From contig CASFGO010000027.1 of NCBI GenBank assembly GCA_949294335.1, positions 62,001 to 126,000 on the forward strand: a DNA stretch of 64,000 nt, given 5' to 3'. The stretch's first letter is position 1. Every line of letters starts with the position of its first letter. The notes below the pieces were generated by a model that did no database searches, was not told the origin of the DNA, and worked only from the letters and a program-made list of their open reading frames with translations. This DNA is from an uncultured bacterium. Lineage in GTDB: Bacteria > Cyanobacteriota > Vampirovibrionia > Gastranaerophilales > Gastranaerophilaceae. Of the stretch, positions 35,826-44,669 are shown one piece after another. Both the position numbers and the translations under genes were made by a program.

Positions 35826-36794
35826 ATGTTAAAAGATTTATTAGAACAACGTCAATGCTTCAAACTTGTTTGTGGAGCAGGAAATGAAGATGCTGAAGAA
35901 GTTGAAAAACTTGTAACATTATATTCAAAAGCTGGTTGTATGTTTTTTGACTTGTGTGCAAAACCTGAAATCGTAGATGCAGCTAAAAGAGGCTTAGAAA
36001 GAGCCGGAATTAAAGATAATCGATATCTATGCGTAAGTGTTGGTATCGACGGAGACCCACACATAACTAAAGCTGTAATCGATCAAGAAAAATGTGTTAA
36101 ATGCGGAAAATGTAAGTTAATTTGTCCACATGATGCAATAATTGAACTTGATAAATACAAAGTAAAAAAAGAACGTTGTTTAGGTTGTACGCAATGTGCT
36201 AAACAATGTCCTAAAAATGCAATCGAAATGGTTAGTCAACTTCAAGATTATAACGAAGTACTACCAAAACTTATTACAAAAGGCATTGATTGTATTGAAT
36301 TTCATGCAATATCAGAAGACGAAAAAGATGTTGATGAAAAATGGTTACAAATAAATGAAATGTTTGACGGAATGTTATGTATTTCTATTGACCGTTCTGA
36401 GTTAGGCGACAGAAAATTAAAAGAGCGCGTGAATAGAATGTTAAATATTCGTAAACCATTTACAACAATTATTCAAGCAGATGGGATTGCAATGAGTGGA
36501 AGTAATGACGAATACGGCACTACGTTACAAGCAGTTGCAACTGCACAACTATTCCAAAACGCAAACATGCCTGCATACATAATGATGTCAGGAGGAACAA
36601 ATACAAAATCAACTGAATTAACAAAAATGTGTGGAGTAAAACCACATTGTTTAGCCGTTGGCTCATATGCTCGAAAAATTGTAAAAGAATATCTCGAAAG
36701 AGATGATTTTTATGAAAATGAAGAAGTAATGGAACAAGCAGTTAAAATTGCAAAAAATCTTATTGATACTTCATTGGAGAATATGCGTGATTAG
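35826..36794 (+). CDS. ldpA: LdpA-like iron-sulfur protein
   Basis: 322 residues. The start LLEQRQCFKLVCGAGNEDAEEVEKLVTLY followed by AGCMFFDLCAKPEIVDAAKRGL, YLCVSVGIDGDPHITKAVID, two 4Fe-4S motifs (CVKCGKCKLICP, CLGCTQCAKQCP), and a C-terminal TIM-barrel-like half (SIDRSELGDRKLKERV, PFTTIIQADGIAMSGSNDEYGTTLQ) is the arrangement of cyanobacterial LdpA. LdpA senses redox state and modulates the circadian period in Synechococcus. Here it sits one base after gdhA and overlaps the HAD gene, so a metabolic redox role is more likely than a clock role (inference). The family assignment is from remembered LdpA pattern. Confidence 0.72.
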   Translation: MLKDLLEQRQCFKLVCGAGNEDAEEVEKLVTLYSKAGCMFFDLCAKPEIVDAAKRGLERAGIKDNRYLCVSVGIDGDPHITKAVIDQEKCVKCGKCKLICPHDAIIELDKYKVKKERCLGCTQCAKQCPKNAIEMVSQLQDYNEVLPKLITKGIDCIEFHAISEDEKDVDEKWLQINEMFDGMLCISIDRSELGDRKLKERVNRMLNIRKPFTTIIQADGIAMSGSNDEYGTTLQAVATAQLFQNANMPAYIMMSGGTNTKSTELTKMCGVKPHCLAVGSYARKIVKEYLERDDFYENEEVMEQAVKIAKNLIDTSLENMRD

Positions 36795-37542
36795 TTTAAA
36801 AACTAAAGATTGGGAAATAAATAATATTGATACCATCCTTTTTGATAAGGATGGTACATTTATTGATTTACATTATTTCTGGGGGAAAATGACAGAATTA
36901 AGGGCAAAGGAAGTCATTAAAAGATTTAGTATGGACGAGAAATTATTTGAGAAACTTTGCTTATATTTAGGATATGACAATACAAAAGGGAAAATGCTAA
37001 AAGACGGAATTACTGCTCTTTATTCAAGACCCCAAATAATAGATATCTTCTGCGAAAATTTGAAAGAATGTAATATTGAAACAACTCATAAAGAAATGGA
37101 AGAAATTTTTGATTATATAAATAGTATTTTTTATAAGGAAATGGAAAAGTACACAAAACCTATTGCTTCTGCAATTAACTTTATAAAAAAAGTACATCAG
37201 CTCGGTATAAAATGTGGAATAGTAACATCTGATTCAAAAGAGTCTACACTTTTAACATTAAAACATTTTGATTGGAACAATTTATTTGATGTTGTAATAG
37301 GGAGAGAATCAACTCCTGAACATAAAGAAAGTGGAGTTCCTGCCAAAATGGCCTTAACTGAGATAAATGCAAATCCTAAAACAACTATAATGATTGGAGA
37401 TGCTCCAATGGATTATTTAGCCGCAATAAATGCAGGAGTTGAAAAAACTATTCTTGTTGCAACAGGCCAAATAGAAAGAGAATGTTTATTAGAAACATCC
37501 CCTTATTCAATAAATTCTTTAGATGAAATAACTATCTTTTAA
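36787..37542 (+). CDS. HAD-superfamily phosphatase
   Basis: 252 residues from a GTG at 36787, which has GGAGA 6 nt upstream and overlaps the ldpA stop; the longer frame from TTG 36748 has no ribosome site. HAD motifs: TILFDKDGTFIDL (nucleophile and acid-base Asp), GIVTSDSKE (Thr/Ser motif), and IMIGDAPMDYLAAINAG (acidic pair). A helical cap follows motif I. It resembles phosphoglycolate phosphatase-type enzymes, but the substrate is unknown. It is the third gene of the gdhA-ldpA-HAD operon. Confidence 0.85.
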   Translation: MISLKTKDWEINNIDTILFDKDGTFIDLHYFWGKMTELRAKEVIKRFSMDEKLFEKLCLYLGYDNTKGKMLKDGITALYSRPQIIDIFCENLKECNIETTHKEMEEIFDYINSIFYKEMEKYTKPIASAINFIKKVHQLGIKCGIVTSDSKESTLLTLKHFDWNNLFDVVIGRESTPEHKESGVPAKMALTEINANPKTTIMIGDAPMDYLAAINAGVEKTILVATGQIERECLLETSPYSINSLDEITIF

Positions 37543-37545
37543 AAA

Positions 37546-37818
37546 CTATTTGTTATAGATACTTTTTGCTCTTTTTACAATAGCTTTATAGTCTGGTCTT
37601 AGTTTTTTCATTGCAGAAAAAGCATCTTGCATACCTTTTAAAGCATAAACTAAACAAGCTGAACATAAAGCACCTTCAACAGGTTGCTTGGATGTAAATG
37701 CGTGTCCCGCAGCTACAGCTGAAGTACCAGAGCCAATTGTAGATACCCCTAATAATTTTCTCATATTACGATATTGTCTTGTTACTGCATTTCCCGGTTT
37801 AATAGCTGGTATTTTCAT
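37546..37818 (-). CDS. Hypothetical 90-residue protein
   Basis: Not recognised. The N-terminus is MKIPAIKPGNAVTRQYRNM. The middle is Gly/Ala/Ser-rich with two cysteines (GALCSACLVYALKGM), and the end is basic (KAIVKRAKSIYNK). One weakly hydrophobic segment is present. A GGAG-like site lies upstream. It is convergent with the HAD gene (3-bp gap). Confidence 0.5.
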   Translation of the reverse strand: MKIPAIKPGNAVTRQYRNMRKLLGVSTIGSGTSAVAAGHAFTSKQPVEGALCSACLVYALKGMQDAFSAMKKLRPDYKAIVKRAKSIYNK

Positions 37819-37955
37819 TTAAATATACTCCTTCTTTTCTATATAAATAATGTTTCTAAATATATTTTTTGCTGAAATATTAATTTTTCTTACAAACTAT
37901 CCTTATTTTTTATTTTATGTCAAAATTAATTTGTATAAAATAAGGAGGAGTATTA

Positions 37956-39110
37956 ATGAAAGACAAAACTTTTTTAATGATTCCAGGCCCTACACCGGTA
38001 CCTGAATCAGTAATGATGGAAATAGCAAAACACCCTATTGGACACAGATCATCCGAATTCTCCTCTATACTAAAAGAAGTTTATGAAAATTTAAAATATG
38101 TTTTTCAGACAAAAAATGATGTATTTATGTTTACATCAAGTGGAACAGGAGCTATGTGTGCAGCATTAGAAAACCTCGTAAATGAAGGAGATAAAGTTTT
38201 ATGTCTTTCTCTTGGTAATTTTGGTAACCGTTGGGCTAAAATTGCAGAATCAAGAGGTGCTAATGTTGAAAAAATAGAAGTTGAAGCTGGTGAAGTTATC
38301 GATCCGAATATATTAAGAAAAAGACTTGAAGAAGATACAAATAAGGAAATTAAAATCGTAACTCTTACTCATAGTGAAACATCCACAGGTGCGGCTAATG
38401 ATGTTAAAGCTTTATGTTCAATTATAAGAGAACACGGAGCAATATCTGTTGTAGATGGTGTTACATCAGTTTGTGCAATGCCTTGCAAACCTGATGAATG
38501 GGGTATTGATGTTCTTGTATCAGGTTCTCAAAAAGGGTTTATGATTCCACCAGGATTAGCATTTTTAACTGCAAACGAAAGAGCATGGAAAGTATATGAA
38601 CAATGCAAACATCCGAGTTTCTATTTTGATTGGGCAGCACATAAAAAAGCTGTTGAAGGAAATACCACTCCATTTACTCCTGCAGTTAATTTAATTGTAG
38701 GACTTAACCAAGCATTAAAAATGATTAAAGAAGAAGGTATTGATAACATGAATGCTCGCCATAGACGTCACGCAATGGCTTTAAGAAAAGCAATTAAAGC
38801 TATTAATCTTGAGCTTTTAGTAAAAGATGATAATAATGCGAGCCATTCAATTACTTCAATACTACCACCTGAAGGAATCTCCGTACCTGATATCAGAAGT
38901 ACAATGAAAAAGGACTTTGATATCGTAGTTGCGAATGGGCAAAATAAACTTAAAGACAAAATATTTAGAATGGGTACTTTAGGTTTTGTATGCGATAGAG
39001 ATTTAATCGCTGCGGTTGGAGCATTAGAAGCAACATTGGTTAAACTTGGGCATAAATTTGAAGTTGGGAAAGGTGTCCAAACTATTATTAACGAATTAAA
39101 GGAGATATAA
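37956..39110 (+). CDS. Class V aminotransferase, probable phosphoserine/serine-pathway enzyme
   Basis: 384 residues, PLP fold type I: IPGPTPVPESVM, HRSSEFSSIL, MFTSSGTGAMCAALENL, VDGVTSVCAMP and the PLP lysine in VSGSQKGFMIPPGLAF. The pattern is that of the serine-pyruvate/alanine-glyoxylate aminotransferase group, which in several phyla replaces SerC. It is directly followed (1-bp overlap) by serA and then by a SerB-like phosphatase, so it probably makes phosphoserine from phosphohydroxypyruvate. A strong AAGGAGGAG ribosome site precedes the ATG. The role is inferred from context. Confidence 0.85.
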   Translation: MKDKTFLMIPGPTPVPESVMMEIAKHPIGHRSSEFSSILKEVYENLKYVFQTKNDVFMFTSSGTGAMCAALENLVNEGDKVLCLSLGNFGNRWAKIAESRGANVEKIEVEAGEVIDPNILRKRLEEDTNKEIKIVTLTHSETSTGAANDVKALCSIIREHGAISVVDGVTSVCAMPCKPDEWGIDVLVSGSQKGFMIPPGLAFLTANERAWKVYEQCKHPSFYFDWAAHKKAVEGNTTPFTPAVNLIVGLNQALKMIKEEGIDNMNARHRRHAMALRKAIKAINLELLVKDDNNASHSITSILPPEGISVPDIRSTMKKDFDIVVANGQNKLKDKIFRMGTLGFVCDRDLIAAVGALEATLVKLGHKFEVGKGVQTIINELKEI

Positions 39111-40702
39111 TGAAGGTTTTAGTTACAGATAAAATTAATGAATCAGCAGGTAATATTATTGCTTCAGTTGCCGAAGTAGATTTTTTACCTACAATGACAG
39201 AAGATGAATTAGTAAAAATTATTCCTCAATACGATGCTTTAATGGTTAGAAGCCAAACAAAAGTAACTCCTAGAATTATTGAAGCAGGGAATAATTTAAA
39301 AATTATAGGTAGAGCAGGTGTAGGAGTTGATAACATTGATTTAGATGCAGCAACTCAAAAAGGAATTATTGTTGTTAATTCACCAGATGGCAATACAATG
39401 GCAGCAGCAGAACATACAGTTGCTTTAATGCTTGCAATGGCAAGAAATATTGCGCCTGCAGCAACTTCTACTAAAGAAGGGAAATGGGATAGAGCAAAAT
39501 TCACAGGTTGCGAACTATTTAGTAAAACACTAGGTGTTATTGGATTAGGTAAAATCGGTTCACACGTTGCTGAAGTAGCTCTTGCACTAGGTATGAAATT
39601 AGTTGTATTTGATCCATTTACGTCAAAAGAAGTTGTTGAAAAAATGGGCGGAGAGTATGTTCAAACCCTAGATGAGTTTTGGCCTAAATGTGATTTTATT
39701 ACAGTACATGTACCTAAAACAAAAGATACTGTTAATATGATTAACAAAGATACAATGGCAAAAATGAAAAAAGGAGTTCGTCTTGTAAACTGTGCAAGAG
39801 GAGGTATTATAAACGAGCAAGACCTTAAAGAAGCAATTGAATCAGGTCAAGTTGCAGCTGCAGCTATTGATGTTTATGAAAATGAACCAAATATTCAAGA
39901 TTGCCCATTAATTAATTGTGAAGGCAATATTGTACTAACTCCACACTTAGGCGCAAGTACCAAAGAAGCTCAAATTAATGTAGCAATAGATGTTGCAGAA
40001 CAAATAAAAGAAGTTTTATCAGGAGGTTCTGCATCATCTGCAGTTAACATACCGTCTTTAAGACCAGATAAATTGGAACCTGTAAAAGATTATATGCAAA
40101 TCGCAGAAAACTCTGGAGAACTTGCAATGCAAGTTACAGGTGGTATGATTAAGACAATTGAAATTACAGCTCAAGGAGATTTGGCAGAATTAGATATTCA
40201 ACCTCTTGAAGTTGCAGTTTTAAAAGGTGCTTTATCATCAATGCTTGAAGGAGTTAATTATGTCAATGCACCTGTTCTTGCAAAGAAAAGAGGTATTGAT
40301 ATAATTTCAAGCCGTTCAAAAGTTAAATGTAATTTTGCAGGTTTATTAACTATTAAATTAACAACTGATAAAGGAACAACAACAGTTGCAGGAGCATTAG
40401 TTGCAAAAGATATTCCTAGAATTGTTAAAATTAATGATTATGAAACAAGTATTAGACCAGAAAAACATATGTTACTTGTTCCTCACGTTAACAAACCTTC
40501 TATGATTGCAAAAGTTGCACAAGTTATTGGTGAAAATGACATAAATATTGGTTCTATGAACGTTGTTCAAAAGAACGATAAACATGAAACAGAATCTATA
40601 ATGGTTATCAACATTGATTCTGGAGTTAATGAGAAAACTCTAGCAGGAATCGCTCAAATAGATGGTGTTCACGATCCTAAATATGTTAATCTTTCAGCAT
40701 AA
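39110..40702 (+). CDS. serA: D-3-phosphoglycerate dehydrogenase
   Basis: 530 residues, the long form: an N-terminal substrate domain, Rossmann motif [21 protein letters not shown], catalytic Arg/Glu/His segments ([35 protein letters not shown]), the allosteric substrate-binding domain, and a C-terminal ACT domain ([22 protein letters not shown]). It oxidises 3-phosphoglycerate in the first step of serine synthesis, and the ACT domain suggests serine feedback. Its ATG overlaps the aminotransferase stop (TAATG). Confidence 0.96.
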   Translation: MKVLVTDKINESAGNIIASVAEVDFLPTMTEDELVKIIPQYDALMVRSQTKVTPRIIEAGNNLKIIGRAGVGVDNIDLDAATQKGIIVVNSPDGNTMAAAEHTVALMLAMARNIAPAATSTKEGKWDRAKFTGCELFSKTLGVIGLGKIGSHVAEVALALGMKLVVFDPFTSKEVVEKMGGEYVQTLDEFWPKCDFITVHVPKTKDTVNMINKDTMAKMKKGVRLVNCARGGIINEQDLKEAIESGQVAAAAIDVYENEPNIQDCPLINCEGNIVLTPHLGASTKEAQINVAIDVAEQIKEVLSGGSASSAVNIPSLRPDKLEPVKDYMQIAENSGELAMQVTGGMIKTIEITAQGDLAELDIQPLEVAVLKGALSSMLEGVNYVNAPVLAKKRGIDIISSRSKVKCNFAGLLTIKLTTDKGTTTVAGALVAKDIPRIVKINDYETSIRPEKHMLLVPHVNKPSMIAKVAQVIGENDINIGSMNVVQKNDKHETESIMVINIDSGVNEKTLAGIAQIDGVHDPKYVNLSA

Positions 40703-40711
40703 GGAATATTT

Positions 40712-41332
40712 ATGAAATTAGCAGTTTTTGACTTTGATTCTACTTTAATGGATGGCGAAACAATTGAATTTCTTGCACGTGAAGTTGGAATTGAAAAAGA
40801 AATAAAAGAAATTACAACTAGAGCTATGCAAGGAGAATTAGACTTTTTCGAAAGCCTACAAAAACGTGTTTCCCTTCTTCGTGGACTCAAAGTCGATACT
40901 GTTAATCAAATATGTGAAAATTTACCTCTTATGAATGGAGCAGAAGAAACAATTAAAGAACTAAAACACAAAGGATACAAAGTTGTATGTTTTTCTGGAG
41001 GGTTTAAAAATGCAACAGTTCCATTTGCTAAAAAACTAGGGCTTAATGGCGAATTTTCAAACATCCTTCACGCCAAAGATAGAATACTTACAGGCATGGT
41101 TGGTGGTGAAATGATGTTTAATAATTCAAAGGGGCAAATGTTATTAACCATACAAAAGCTGCTAGGAATAACACGAGAAAATACTCTTGTTATAGGTGAT
41201 GGAGCTAATGATTTAAGTATGTTTCAATATGCAGATAAAAGAGTTTCTTTCTGCGGAAAACCAATACTTGAAAAAGAAGCAAACATCATAATTAAAGAAA
41301 AAGACTTATCGTTGATTTTAAAATATGTTTAA
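40712..41332 (+). CDS. serB: HAD phosphatase of SerB type (phosphoserine phosphatase)
   Basis: 206 residues: FDFDSTLMDGETIEFLAREVG (motif I DxDxT and the SerB Glu), VCFSGGFKNATVPFAKKLGL (motif II SGG), GQMLLTIQKLLGI (Lys region) and VIGDGANDLSMFQYAD (motif III). These are the SerB signatures without an N-terminal ACT domain. It would release serine from phosphoserine, completing the pathway with serA 9 bp upstream. Confidence 0.9.
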   Translation: MKLAVFDFDSTLMDGETIEFLAREVGIEKEIKEITTRAMQGELDFFESLQKRVSLLRGLKVDTVNQICENLPLMNGAEETIKELKHKGYKVVCFSGGFKNATVPFAKKLGLNGEFSNILHAKDRILTGMVGGEMMFNNSKGQMLLTIQKLLGITRENTLVIGDGANDLSMFQYADKRVSFCGKPILEKEANIIIKEKDLSLILKYV

Positions 41333-41419
41333 ACAAATTTTAGAAAGCTGGAGCAAGCTCTACCCTATATGTCCCATTTTTTGTTATAATAATATTAGTA
41401 AAATTAAAAGAGGTAAAAT

Positions 41420-41710
41420 ATGCCAACACCTGTCGCAATCTTATTAATGTTAGGTTTTATATTTTTTATGGGCTTTTTATTAGATATATTTGATAGTTTA
41501 AATCCTGCAATTATGGTTCCTATCTTGATTATTATCTTTCTTGTAGGTTGGTTTGTAATTTGGGGGATTGCCTCAAAAGATAATAGTCAAACAATTAAAG
41601 AAGGAGCAAAAGAAGGAATTGAAGGTTTATTTGAATGGGCAAAACATATACTAATAATGATTGCAATAGCTATTTTTATTTTGATTTTTGCAGGTTTCAG
41701 CAAATTCTAA
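41420..41710 (+). CDS. Small membrane protein, 96 residues
   Basis: Not recognised. Three hydrophobic helices (residues 5-25, 32-50 and 74-93) are separated by a short amphipathic segment (DNSQTIKEGAKEGIEGLFEWA). An AAGAGG ribosome site precedes the ATG. It has its own short upstream region with a TATAAT near 41392, so it may be separately transcribed. Confidence 0.6.
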   Translation: MPTPVAILLMLGFIFFMGFLLDIFDSLNPAIMVPILIIIFLVGWFVIWGIASKDNSQTIKEGAKEGIEGLFEWAKHILIMIAIAIFILIFAGFSKF

Positions 41711-41759
41711 AAACTTTTAGTTCATAGGGTGAAGAAAGTTTCACTCTACTAGCTTAAGA

Positions 41760-42242
41760 TTACTTCTTCCAAGCTGTTAATCTTGGAATCCATCTTGGAA
41801 CATTTCTTTTGTATTCAATATACTCATCCCCAAAACGTTCAATTAATTGTGGTTCTTCAAATAATGGGAAATAAATAATATTCATTACAAAAAATATAAA
41901 CATCCAATATAAAATAGGATAAGAATGTAATAAAATACTCTCTGCTAATAAGATTGATAATACACTTGTAATCATAGGATTTCTTACATATCTATATGGA
42001 CCTTCTACAACTAAGTTCTTAGGTGGGGCCCAAGGTGCAGCAGTACCTTTGCCAACATTGTTAAACAATCTCATTGTCCATATTGCAAAAGTAAGACCAA
42101 ATATTAAAAATACAATCCCAATTATTAATGGAGTTATACCTCTATACAAATATTTATAGCTTGAAAAATACAAAATTATACAAGGAATTACAAATAAAAC
42201 ATTAAAAGGTAAAATAATAATAGCTTTTAACCACTGTTTCAT
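41760..42242 (-). CDS. Isoprenylcysteine carboxyl methyltransferase-family membrane protein
   Basis: 160 residues with about four helices and the family C-terminal pattern VEGPYRYVRNPMITSVL (SAM/phosphate-binding region), then FFVMNIIYFPLFEEPQLIERFGDEYIEYKRNVPRWIPR with the Glu-x-x-Leu and Arg-x-Pro ends. Bacterial members methylate lipids or unknown small substrates. It overlaps the aminotransferase stop by 1 bp on the same strand and ends the Lrp-aminotransferase-ICMT operon. Confidence 0.82.
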   Translation of the reverse strand: MKQWLKAIIILPFNVLFVIPCIILYFSSYKYLYRGITPLIIGIVFLIFGLTFAIWTMRLFNNVGKGTAAPWAPPKNLVVEGPYRYVRNPMITSVLSILLAESILLHSYPILYWMFIFFVMNIIYFPLFEEPQLIERFGDEYIEYKRNVPRWIPRLTAWKK

Positions 42243-43411
42243 TATTTTTCTTCTCTTAATCTTGTAATAAACTTAGATAATTTATCCATAGCTATTTTTA
42301 AAGTTTCAAGAGAATATGCGTAAGATATTCTTAAAAATCCTTCACCACTATCTCCAAATGCCGTTCCGGGAACAGTAGCAACTTTTTCTTCTTTTAAAAA
42401 TCTTGTTGCAAATTCTTCACTTGTCATTCCAAACTCTTTTATACAAGGAAAAACATAAAATGCTCCATATGGTTCAAAACATTCTAGTCCCATTTCCTTA
42501 AAAGCATTCATTAAAAATCTACGTCTTTGATTATATGCAGTTCTCATTTCTTTTATATCATCATCACCGTTTTTTAACGCTTCAACAGCAGCATATTGGC
42601 TTGTTGTAGGAGCACACATAATTGCATATTGGTGAATTTTTGTCATCTGTTGAATAATTTCTTTAGGTCCACATGCATAACCTAATCTCCAACCAGTCAT
42701 TGCATAAGCTTTAGAAAAACCATTTATTAAAATAGTTCTTTCTTTCATTCCAGGAATAGAAGTTATTGAGACATGTTTATCCTTATATGTTAATTCTGCA
42801 TATATTTCATCTGACATAACAAAAATATCTTTTTCAATAATAACCTTTACAATTTTTTCTAAATCTTCTTTTTCCATAATAGAACCTGTTGGATTATTAG
42901 GGAATGGAAGAACTAATATTTTGGTTTTATCTGTAATTGCAGCTTCTAATTCTTCTGCAGTTAATCTGAACTCATTTTCAGCTTTTAAGTTAATTATTAC
43001 AGGTTTTGCACCAGCTAAAATAGCACAAGGTTCATAAGATACATAACTAGGCTGAGGGATTAAAACTTCATCTCCCGGATTAAGCATTGCACGGAATCCA
43101 ATATCAATAGCTTCTGACCCACCAACTGTAACAATTACATCGGTATCAGGATTATAATCAACATTTTGAGAACGTTTCATATAATTACAAATCTCAACTT
43201 TTAAATCTTTTAAACCTGAATTTGAAGTATAAAAAGTTCTACCCTTTTCTAAAGAATAAATACCTTCATCTCTTATATGCCAAGGAGTATCAAAATCAGG
43301 TTCTCCAACACCTAATGATATTGCATCTTTCATTTCTGAAACAATATCAAAAAACTTTCTTATTCCTGATGGTTTTATATTTACTATCGTATCTGACAAA
43401 GGATTTCTCAT
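42242..43411 (-). CDS. Class I pyridoxal-phosphate aminotransferase
   Basis: 389 residues: AISLGVGEPDFDTPWHI, VTVGGSEAIDIGFRAML, LPFPNNPTGSIM, MSDEIYAELTY and the PLP lysine in INGFSKAYAMTGWRLGYACGP. It belongs to the aspartate/aromatic aminotransferase I-gamma group (PatA/AspC-like). The amino donor cannot be set from sequence. Its start overlaps the Lrp-family gene by 4 bp (ATGA), and that regulator probably controls it. Confidence 0.9.
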   Translation of the reverse strand: MRNPLSDTIVNIKPSGIRKFFDIVSEMKDAISLGVGEPDFDTPWHIRDEGIYSLEKGRTFYTSNSGLKDLKVEICNYMKRSQNVDYNPDTDVIVTVGGSEAIDIGFRAMLNPGDEVLIPQPSYVSYEPCAILAGAKPVIINLKAENEFRLTAEELEAAITDKTKILVLPFPNNPTGSIMEKEDLEKIVKVIIEKDIFVMSDEIYAELTYKDKHVSITSIPGMKERTILINGFSKAYAMTGWRLGYACGPKEIIQQMTKIHQYAIMCAPTTSQYAAVEALKNGDDDIKEMRTAYNQRRRFLMNAFKEMGLECFEPYGAFYVFPCIKEFGMTSEEFATRFLKEEKVATVPGTAFGDSGEGFLRISYAYSLETLKIAMDKLSKFITRLREEK

Positions 43412-43890
43412 GGAGTAATTACCTCTCTTTTATCTTCATATTTTTCAGAAAGCATTATGCCATAATCCTTATATTTCTTTAAAATAAAGTGTGTTGCAGT
43501 ACTTAGAACACTATCTAAAGGAGATAACTTATCTGATACAAAATTTGCAATTTCTTTTAAAGTTTTTTCTTCTAAAATTACAAGTAAATCAAAGCCACCA
43601 GAAATTAAATATACAGCTCTAACTTCCGGATATTTATAAATTCGTTCAGCGATATTATCAAAACCTTGACCTCTTTGTGGAGTAACTTTTACTTCGATTA
43701 ACGCCATAACTTTTTCAATATTAGTTTTTTCCCAGTTAATTAAAGTATGGAACCCACAAATAATACCTTCATCTTGCAATTTAGCTAATTCATTTATAAT
43801 ATCAATTTCTTCAACACCTAATAAAACTGCAAGTTCTTTTGTATCAATTCTGCTATTCTTTTCAACAATAGCTAATAATTCTTCTCTCAT
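43408..43890 (-). CDS. Lrp/AsnC-family transcriptional regulator
   Basis: 160 residues: an N-terminal winged helix-turn-helix (ELAVLLGVEEIDIINELAKLQDEGII) followed by a RAM effector domain (MALIEVKVTPQRGQGFDNIAERIYKYPEVRAVYLISGGFDLLVILEE). Such regulators bind amino acids as oligomers. It is translationally coupled to the class I aminotransferase, suggesting amino-acid-responsive control of that operon. Confidence 0.9.
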   Translation of the reverse strand: MREELLAIVEKNSRIDTKELAVLLGVEEIDIINELAKLQDEGIICGFHTLINWEKTNIEKVMALIEVKVTPQRGQGFDNIAERIYKYPEVRAVYLISGGFDLLVILEEKTLKEIANFVSDKLSPLDSVLSTATHFILKKYKDYGIMLSEKYEDKREVITP

Positions 43891-43962
43891 AACATCTCCT
43901 TTTATAAATATTTTAATACAAAATATTTTTCAAAGATAGCATAAAATATAAATCAAATTCAT

Positions 43963-44607
43963 TTACTGTTTTGTTCCAATTGCAACTCCAGGTAAAATAT
44001 GAGTTAATGGAATAAATTTTGATGCAATTTTAGCAACATTTGAACCTCGAGATGCTATTGACGTTACAAAACAAGTATTATCAAACTGAGAAGCCCAATC
44101 TTTCCAGTTAACACTTCTTGTATTTTTATCATTGAATAAATGTTTATTAATTATTGAGGAAGCTTTATTACCACCAATAACTCCACCTGCAAGACCTAAC
44201 ATCCCTGCCGTAAAACGAGCAATTTTAGATTTTTTCAATTGAGAATTTTTAGTTAGATTATTATATAATTTTACACCTGCAACAACAGATAAAGTCGGAA
44301 CAATATAGTTCCCAACAATTTGACTAACCCCTTCTTCCATTTTTTTCTTAACATGTTTTTTATCTGTTAAGCTTCCACCAATAAAACCGCCCATTATTGA
44401 ACCAGATGCAAACTCTAAAACTTCATACCCTTTATATTCAATATTAAAAAGATTTTTTAATGATAAATTAACCTTTCTTTGCTTTGCAATAAGAGCTGTA
44501 GCACCCATAATTCCAAGCAAAGAGCCTGTAACTGATGCAGTTTTGTTTAGCTTTGTTTGTTGCACAATCTGTTGATTTTGATTATATGTTGGAAGATTTA
44601 TAACCAA
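43963..44607 (-). CDS. Hypothetical membrane protein, 214 residues
   Basis: Not recognised. After an N-terminal Gln/Asn-rich stretch (MVINLPTYNQNQQIVQQTK), several Gly-rich hydrophobic segments follow (VTGSLLGIMGATALIA, GSIMGGFIGGSLTD, VGNYIVPTLSVVAGV, MLGLAGGVIGG), implying membrane hairpins. It looks similar in style to the pair at 28049-29316. It is transcribed with the same polarity as the AsmA-like gene 62 bp upstream. Confidence 0.55.
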   Translation of the reverse strand: MVINLPTYNQNQQIVQQTKLNKTASVTGSLLGIMGATALIAKQRKVNLSLKNLFNIEYKGYEVLEFASGSIMGGFIGGSLTDKKHVKKKMEEGVSQIVGNYIVPTLSVVAGVKLYNNLTKNSQLKKSKIARFTAGMLGLAGGVIGGNKASSIINKHLFNDKNTRSVNWKDWASQFDNTCFVTSIASRGSNVAKIASKFIPLTHILPGVAIGTKQ

Positions 44608-44669
44608 TATATTTTACCCCTTAACGTCTATGCAAAACATATTAGTATATAAACTTTAAAAATCAACTA

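Noticed and set aside
41351-41360. GAGCAAGCTC hairpin after the serB-like gene
   Set aside because: Only a 4-bp stem with a 2-nt loop and no adjacent T-run, so it is not a credible terminator.
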